From the NCBI GenBank assembly GCA_021234155.1, contig JAJEKV010000028.1, forward strand, positions 2,810,567 through 2,874,566: a stretch of DNA of 64,000 nt, given 5' to 3'. The notes under the pieces were generated by a model that did not search any database, had not been told where the DNA came from, and saw nothing but the letters and a program-made list of their open reading frames with translations. Below, in pieces: positions 57,791 through 64,000 of this stretch; the stretch's first letter is position 1, and each line of letters starts with the position of its first letter. The DNA comes from Isoetes taiwanensis. Its lineage: Eukaryota; Streptophyta; Lycopodiopsida; Isoetales; Isoetaceae. The position numbers and the translations under genes are program-made.

Positions 57791-58397
57791 CATGTAGTGC
57801 AGTTTCCCCGCCGGCAACATATTTCTTATCATAACTTTTGATCCAGAGCTCTGTTTGAGATGATTTTTATTGCGTTGGAAAGCTCACTCTGAGTTCTTTT
57901 TGATACTGTATGATATGGATATGTTTGGTTAAGTTATCTATGCTAAAACAGCAATTTTTTGGCCGGGTTTGGTAGGCTTTCACATCCTACCAGCTGATTA
58001 ATACAGGATTGCACTATTGGATATTGTTTTATGGCTCATTCCGAATGAAGCTTGCAAAAAATTACCATGCATTTTTAGATTTTGAGGCAGTTATTAAGCA
58101 AATTCCAAGGCTTCTAGATCCTTGTGCTAACAAGCAGAAAAGTTTTTGGTTTCTCACCACAAGAATCCATGGAGGCCAAAGGTTGCTGTTAAATTTCAGT
58201 TGAAAAATGTTTGTGTATATGTTTGTGTATGGGTGTTGCAAACTTTATGACTTTCAGAATAATGGGATCAATCTGCTCTATCTTTATGGTAACTTTTACT
58301 TATATGCTATTTGTTTTATTGTGATGAAATTCAAAAGCTACAGGTGATGAAAGCCTCAAATGAATTCTAGTTTTTTTCTAATTTGAATTCTAAAATT
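57791..58397. other. no recognisable feature
   Basis: AT-rich, not A/T strand-biased like its surroundings, so probably a separate insertion. Short open stretches only (58009-58203). Confidence 0.3.
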
Positions 58398-58858
58398 TTT
58401 GTCACACCGGGGGGGAGGGGGGCGTCCCTAAGGCCTCGAAGGGGCCAAAAAAAAATTTTCGCAACACAAACCATTATCTAACATATAAAAATTAAATCCC
58501 CAACACATAACAACCAACACATAACAACCATTGACATTAACAACCAACACATAACTACCATTGACATTAATTAACACAACCATTGGGTCCAACACATTTA
58601 AATTAAAATCCCCCTTAAACCCCCTTTGGTTTGGGTGCATATTCACACGGGGGGTGACGTAGGGCAGCGAGAGCCCTCATAATTGTATTTTGCACGTACG
58701 AAATCAACACCATATAGTATTCCGCTTGAAATCTTATAGTATTTTGCGAATCTTGTTATACAGTATAGCAAATTTTGTACTTGCATACCCCACAAACGAG
58801 GAACTTTACGTACGGTGTAGATTAAGGAATAAGGGGTGAATATGCCTATCCAACAGCT
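58398..58858. mobile_element. family M MITE, copy with one terminal repeat
   Basis: Left terminal repeat (caacacatttaaattaaaat, ccctttggtttgggtgcata) and a full core in opposite orientation to the 49.6-kb copy; it stops at ccaacagct without the right arm. A short tandem of acataacaaccaacacataa precedes the arm. Confidence 0.8.
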
Positions 58859-59072
58859 AACCAACAAAACAAAACCAACAAAAACACTAGACCTCCCCGA
58901 TGATCATGCCAAAAAAGAAGAAAAAATCTTAAACACAACCCCCAAATAGTCAAAACCCAGTATCGGACCAAACCAAATATAGAATATACATATAAGAAAT
59001 TTAGCCACAAAGGAGAAAGAGGTGGAAAACATGTCACAAAATACTTGAATGGAACAGAAAATTTAATAGAAC

Positions 59073-59195
<123 letters not shown>

Positions 59196-59518
59196 CCGCG
59201 AAACCTCCAAGCGTTGAGTTGGGTCACGAAGCACGTAGCGAATGGAGCGCAACAATAAAATGAGACGAACTGCATAAACTATAAGCCCAGCCGCCAAGAA
59301 AAACTCCAGGGGTCGAGTCGGGCACGAAGCACGTAGCGAGGGTGAGACGAAGAGGAGCGCCAACGACCAAGCGCGAGAAGAAATGGAACATGTAGAAGGC
59401 ACCCATGAGCGATTAAGGAGAACAAGATCGTGCATAATGGCGAAGCGGCAAACTGCAAAATGACAAGCACTCAAAAGGAGGTGAGCGATTAGAAACGATT
59501 CCGAAAAAAAGAGAGAAC

Positions 59519-59836
59519 AGCATCACCCAGGGGGTGGAGAAAAGCATCACCCAGGGGGTGGAGAAAAGCATCACCCAGCGGGTGGAAGAAAAAACATGAT
59601 AAACAGAAAATTGTGTGTAAATATAGCTAAATATCAAATATGATGTGCAGGGGTAGCACAATGCATAAGGATACCGGGGGATAGAGAAAAGCATCACCTA
59701 GCGGGTGGAAGAAAAAACATGATAAACAGAAAATTGTGTGCAAATATAGCTAAATATCAAATATGATGTGCAGGGGTAGCACAATGCATAAGGATACCGG
59801 GGGATGGAGAAAAGCATCACCCAGCGGGTAGAAGAA
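59519..59836. repeat. hairpin words and 123-bp tandem repeat
   Basis: Three close copies of gcatcacccaggggg/gcgggtgga are followed by two nearly identical 123-bp units (59581-59703 and 59704-59826), each ending in the same hairpin word. Confidence 0.85.
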
Positions 59837-62800
59837 AAAGACAATAAAGTTATGTTTTAAGCCCAAGGATAAATACGAGAAAAGAGGAATGCAAGCCAAG
59901 GAACAAATCAACAAGAAAAAACCACAGACAAGAGCCCAACGGCTAGAAAAATTGTAAAACACGATCGCCTTAAGAACAACATGAACAATGCTATAATCCC
60001 CAAACATATGGAATACTCGGAACACAAGCCATGTAGCAATATTGAAAATAACTAAGATGGCATACACAAGTCAGGTAACAATACGTAAACAACTGGCAAC
60101 AGACATAAAAAGACAAAGTGCAACCTGGCAAAAACAACTATGGGAAACCTAGAATGTAGAAGATAATACCACCCGAATAACGTATACCACCTGAGTCAAG
60201 TGTAGTGCATCACACATAAGATACAAACCCAAGTGCAAAAGATAAAACCCAAACCACCATGGGGAAATCCTAAACACAGAAAAGAATGCCACATATAACC
60301 ACATGGGAACCACAATATAAAAAATAACATACAAAATAGATACATGTCGGAGAAATAACACGCAATTGAGGCCATACTGCAACCTACCATGGAAATGGAA
60401 TGCATCAATGTAAAAAAGACAAATGCAACCCGGAAGATGGTGATCACAAATCTATTTATAGGCAATAAAAAGATAATAAACCAAGAGACTGCAGCATAGA
60501 ATTATGAAACCAAGACAACATCCCAAGGAAACGACCACAAGACAAAACCGAGATAAAAAGTGAGCCAGAACATAAACAAGAGAAAAACAGCGCGAGGAGA
60601 GCATAGACCCATTTAAATAGTATGGTGCATCGAATCCACGATAAAAACACAAGTGCAAAGAAGAAAAATCCGAAAACAACGAGGCATAGGTGAGAAGTAA
60701 AACTTTTAACTAACAATACGCCGAAAAGTTGATGAAGGTTCAATATTGCCCACAAAAACAACTCAACAAAGGAAGACCTTCCCTAAAATGAGAAGACCGC
60801 ATCAAAATAGATAGCTGAATGCAACATAGGGATAATAGCAAGGGAAACAACAAGAGTGACGAAAACATAAGGTGCCAGAGATGAAAAGGACAATAGATGT
60901 AGTACGTATTAATGAAGGCGAAGAAACCCATAGAAATATGTGAATGAACATGCAAAACAACGTGTGGAAAACGAATCTGGCGAAGTATCCAATGAGACGT
61001 AAAGTATAAGAGCAACAACCGATATCACAATGAAAATAATGATTAAAAGATTAATATTAGGACCAAATTAGGCTAATATGGGCAAACATCATATAAGAAA
61101 TCAAGTATACCATTTCCGGATTAGCATGCCACAAATGACCAAACGACCAGATAAGTCAAAAACAATTTATACTTGCAAAAGACATCGTGATAGAAAACAC
61201 AATCGCAAATTATAATTAAAACCATGCCAAAGCACCATACATAAGAGTAAATGTACAACCAAAACCCCAAATAATGCTAGAAGCACAAATAACAAGGCAA
61301 TCTTATGAAAAAAACGATAGTTGTAAGAAATGCTACAATGTGACTTTGACGTAGAAAATGATCGAACAAAAAAAATTGTCTACATACCCTTAAGCAAGAA
61401 CCCCTGACATATAGAAGACTTTTGCAAACTCCTGAAACCGGAGACCAACCCCTAGCCCAAGGGCAAGCCAACAAATGCACCCAAGTGAACGATGTGTAAG
61501 TGAGTAAATGAGTGATAAGTGTAAAGCGTGAAGAAAAGCAAAGGTGAAAAAATGTTATATGAAATACGTGAGGTAGTGAAGAGGTTTTATGCTCACCGAA
61601 GCCGCTCGACGAGGCAGTGCTCATAAAGAGATGAGAAAAAATGCCTGGATTCAACCAGCCGACTTTTGCATGGCGGATCTGCGCCCAGAGCTCCCCGCCT
61701 GGCAAAATGCGACCGCATGCCAAAACCTGTGAATCCGCCGCCCGCCGCCGCCGAAAACGAACCCCCGCAAAAACAAAAACGGAGAAGCCCAGAGAACGTA
61801 AGCATCAAAGGAGATTACGGATCCGCCTTCCGTGGACAATCACGCTGTAAACATGTGAAATAGGATGCCGAATCAAATAAATTTCTTCGATGGCTATTAC
61901 CAACCGCCAGGTATGCCGCAAAAGTGAGTGAAAGGTAAAACTTGCGATATGAAGAGAAAGATAGGCCCGACAAGCCGAGAAAAGCCTGGTGCAGCCCACC
62001 TAATTAAAACCCCAAAGGAACCAAATCGAGTCGCCAGAATCATCGGGCCGGTATTGAAGGAATCGAGAGCCTCGCGACAAACAAAAAAGGAAACCTCTTC
62101 CACTAACTCCGGTAAGTTGTAAATAGCCTATGTCACGTAGTTCCACTCGCCGCAAATGTGCCTTCCGACATCTTCTTCGATAGGCAGATCCGATCATGGG
62201 TTAAACGGCCGCCATCGCTTCCCCGCGCAACAAAAAATAACAAAAGATATCCGCTAGGAGGCCCATCAACGACTGGAAATAGCCCTTTGCCGGGTACCCA
62301 ACCGCCGCTGGAGAGTCGATGCAAAAATAGAACTTAATCCCAAATGAAACCGAAAGCAACCGGCGCTGATCAAGAGGCCCATGCCTCCGAAAACCACTAG
62401 AACAATTTGTTACAAAGACTCAACAAAAACAAATGAGAAAAGCAGCAGGCTACCCCGCTTAAAACAACATGCTACCTAGATAAAAAAACAATTCAGACGA
62501 TCTATAGAATTCGCAGGCGCCAAGACATAACAAAAATATATCATTCTCTTGTGTGGATCGTGCATGTGTGTATGAGAACAAAGTCTCTCCGAATCAAGAA
62601 AAGAGCTAAAGAATATTACAAATAAGAGGTAAACATGTCAATCGGAATTCCCCGCATACAAGCCCCGCAATACGATGTCGATTTGAGAAGAAGACAAGAA
62701 CCGTAAGACGTATATAGATTGGAGAAGACGAACATAGATTGGAGTGGAAGAAGGAAGGGCTATAGATTGGAACAAGAAAAGGAGAAGAGATTGAGAGGAC

Positions 62801-62918
62801 GTGGTGTGGCAATGGGAAAGACAATTGGATCTGGCGATGGAAGTTTGGGAGGAAGCAACGAGAATAGAAGAAGAGCTGCTGTGAGAAGACGCCGATAACC
62901 GGTGCGAAAGAGGAAAGA

Positions 62919-62985
62919 GCCTTATATAGCAGCTCGTCCTTTCCCAGAATGGCGATCCGATGGCTCGGATCGATGCTATAAAGCC
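62919..62985 (-). promoter_or_regulatory. family P promoter box with TATA
   Basis: On the minus strand: GATCCGAGCCATCGGATC (62971-62954), gccattctgggaaaggacga, then gctatataaggc (62930-62919), a good TATA box. A pyrimidine-rich leader follows leftward. The palindrome and attctggga words are shared by every family P copy; this is the copy with the clearest TATA. Confidence 0.5.
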
Positions 62986-63468
62986 ACGACTGCCAACCTC
63001 GAGAAAGTATGCAAAAGAAGTATGCAATTCAAAAAAGAACCTAGACCACATGATATGTAATGATAAATTCCAATCCAAGTGGAAGTATAGATGCATATAA
63101 TGGAATTCAGGATAGGCCAAAGACGTGGAAATGGAGAAGAGCAATAAACAGGGAAATAGTGGATAAAGATTGCCATGACCAATCAACACAAAAAAACTTA
63201 TATTCTAAATACTTTGAACAAGAAATCCCAAAAATAGCTAGATGAAATTCGAAATCAAGATAAATCTACGTCAATAGATTGTAAGAAATGCAAAATGTGC
63301 CAATTTGCAATAGCATCGCAAACATAGAACATCAAAGAGTGAAAGAGCATCGAAATTCGTAGTAGACGCAATGCTGATGTCATGCTACATCAGCAACAAT
63401 AACAACATAGAGAAATGAAATGAAATCTTGATTATTACGTCTGTGAGACCATCAGGTCTAGAAGACGT
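62986..63468. other. no recognisable feature
   Basis: A-rich sequence between the promoter box and the LINE 3' end. No poly-A or simple-repeat tail of the LINE is evident. Confidence 0.3.
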
Positions 63469-64000
63469 TCAAAACGTACACTCAACATCATAAACTAAAT
63501 CATCTAATATGTCTTCAGGCAAGAACATATTAGTGCTCTCTTCCTCGGTATCTAACTCATTAGTATCATAAAACATTTTTAGATTTTTAATACTAGTGTC
63601 TCTTACTTGCATAACTTCCACAAGAAAGTGCCCAATGGTGATTGGAGGTAGTTCGAAGAAGTGTACCAGTGTCGCTGCATGTATTCCAAACTTTGTTCGA
63701 ATATTTTGATAGGCTGGACAGGATAAAATAACATGTTCTTCATCTTCAACTTCCCTTGATCCACAAACCTTACAATACCTTAACTCATGTGGTATCTTTG
63801 CCCATCGACCGATCTCCACTCCTAGATGATGAGAGCTAAGTCGCATCCTACTGATCATATGTCTGAGCTTTACAGAAAGACTAGCTTTTAGATATGAAGC
63901 TTCCCGTAGATTAGGATTCATAGTATTCCTGTAATGTTCCTTTTTTACCTCAGGGATGTTCCACATTTTATGCATTGCATGGCGCCTTATCCAATCTTTT
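63469..64000 (-). CDS. LINE ORF2 C-terminal region, open to the window edge
   Basis: A minus-strand frame is open from beyond the window edge (reading KDWIRRHAMHKMW at the edge) to a stop at 63469, at least 175 residues. It contains LSSHHLGVEIGRWAKIPHEL and a zinc motif YCKVCGSREVEDEEHVILSC (C-x2-C-x9-H-x4-C), then PAYQNIRTKF. This is the typical zinc-binding tail after a LINE reverse transcriptase (the CPxC...EDEEHxLLxCP pattern of jockey/RTE-like elements). The acidic C-terminus (ELDTEEESTNMFLPEDILDD) is not familiar. Unlike the other LINE copies here it has no stop or frameshift, so it may be recent or still coding. The true start lies outside the window. Confidence 0.7.
   Translation of the reverse strand, partial: KDWIRRHAMHKMWNIPEVKKEHYRNTMNPNLREASYLKASLSVKLRHMISRMRLSSHHLGVEIGRWAKIPHELRYCKVCGSREVEDEEHVILSCPAYQNIRTKFGIHAATLVHFFELPPITIGHFLVEVMQVRDTSIKNLKMFYDTNELDTEEESTNMFLPEDILDDLVYDVECTF

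Noticed and set aside
60000-61300. Several minus-strand frames rich in Leu, Phe, Cys that look like membrane proteins
   Set aside because: The + strand is A-rich and T-poor here, which by itself makes hydrophobic, low-complexity frames on the other strand; no domain or conserved motif is visible.

Overview
The window looks like a piece of a large, transposon-packed plant nuclear genome. I favour a non-seed vascular plant (fern or lycophyte). The grounds are an intronless PLS-class pentatricopeptide-repeat (PPR) gene with many WNAMIAAY-type motifs, a bacterial-type PEP carboxylase exon cluster with GT-AG introns, two Ty1/copia copies, a chromovirus, several LINEs and almost no intact host coding sequence. 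The lineage is inferred from protein style; nothing in the sequence proves it.

Layout. 1-3.4 kb: one end of a decayed LTR element on the minus strand (LTR, primer-binding site, gag side). 4.0-9.2 kb: a non-coding repeat (family A) carrying a copia LTR-gag block that is followed by an inverted copy of its own LTR and flank, then by a second direct copy of family A. 9.3-10.4 kb: LINE 3' coding remains. 10.5-11.5 kb: a promoter-like repeat (family P) holding a structured RNA motif. 11.8-17 kb: two copies of an unrecognised repeat (family B), one split by a LINE-like insertion. 18-19.9 kb: another family A copy and a MITE. 20.3-22.2 kb: a PPR scrap and exons of bacterial-type PEP carboxylase. 22.8-28.9 kb: unrecognised degraded coding sequence, a dead chromovirus and a tandem repeat. 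29.3-30.1 kb: unidentified exon-like sequence. 30.8-33.1 kb: the PPR gene, frameshifted twice and cut short. 35-36 kb: LINE ORF1/ORF2 junction. 38.6-44.6 kb: a complete copia element with 5-bp target duplication and a nested SINE-bearing insertion. 45-47.3 kb: minisatellite, then a LINE with a hairpin 3' end and a CTTC tail. 47.4-48.9 kb: a decayed gene of a little-described DDE-transposase-like family. 49.5-53.7 kb: exon scraps broken by a MITE and by family P. 53.6-63 kb: about 9 kb of strand-asymmetric (A-rich on +) non-coding repeats with many small hairpins. 63.5 kb to the edge: an intact LINE C-terminal coding region.

No gene network is present. The interest lies in how mobile elements nest, invert and cut host exons, and in two RNA structures that are supported by compensatory base changes between copies inside this one window (the family P/LINE junction motif at 11.2, 47.2 and 54.9 kb, and the LINE 3'-end hairpin at 14.5 and 47.3 kb). 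All similarity statements come from reading the sequence and remembered family motifs; no search was run.
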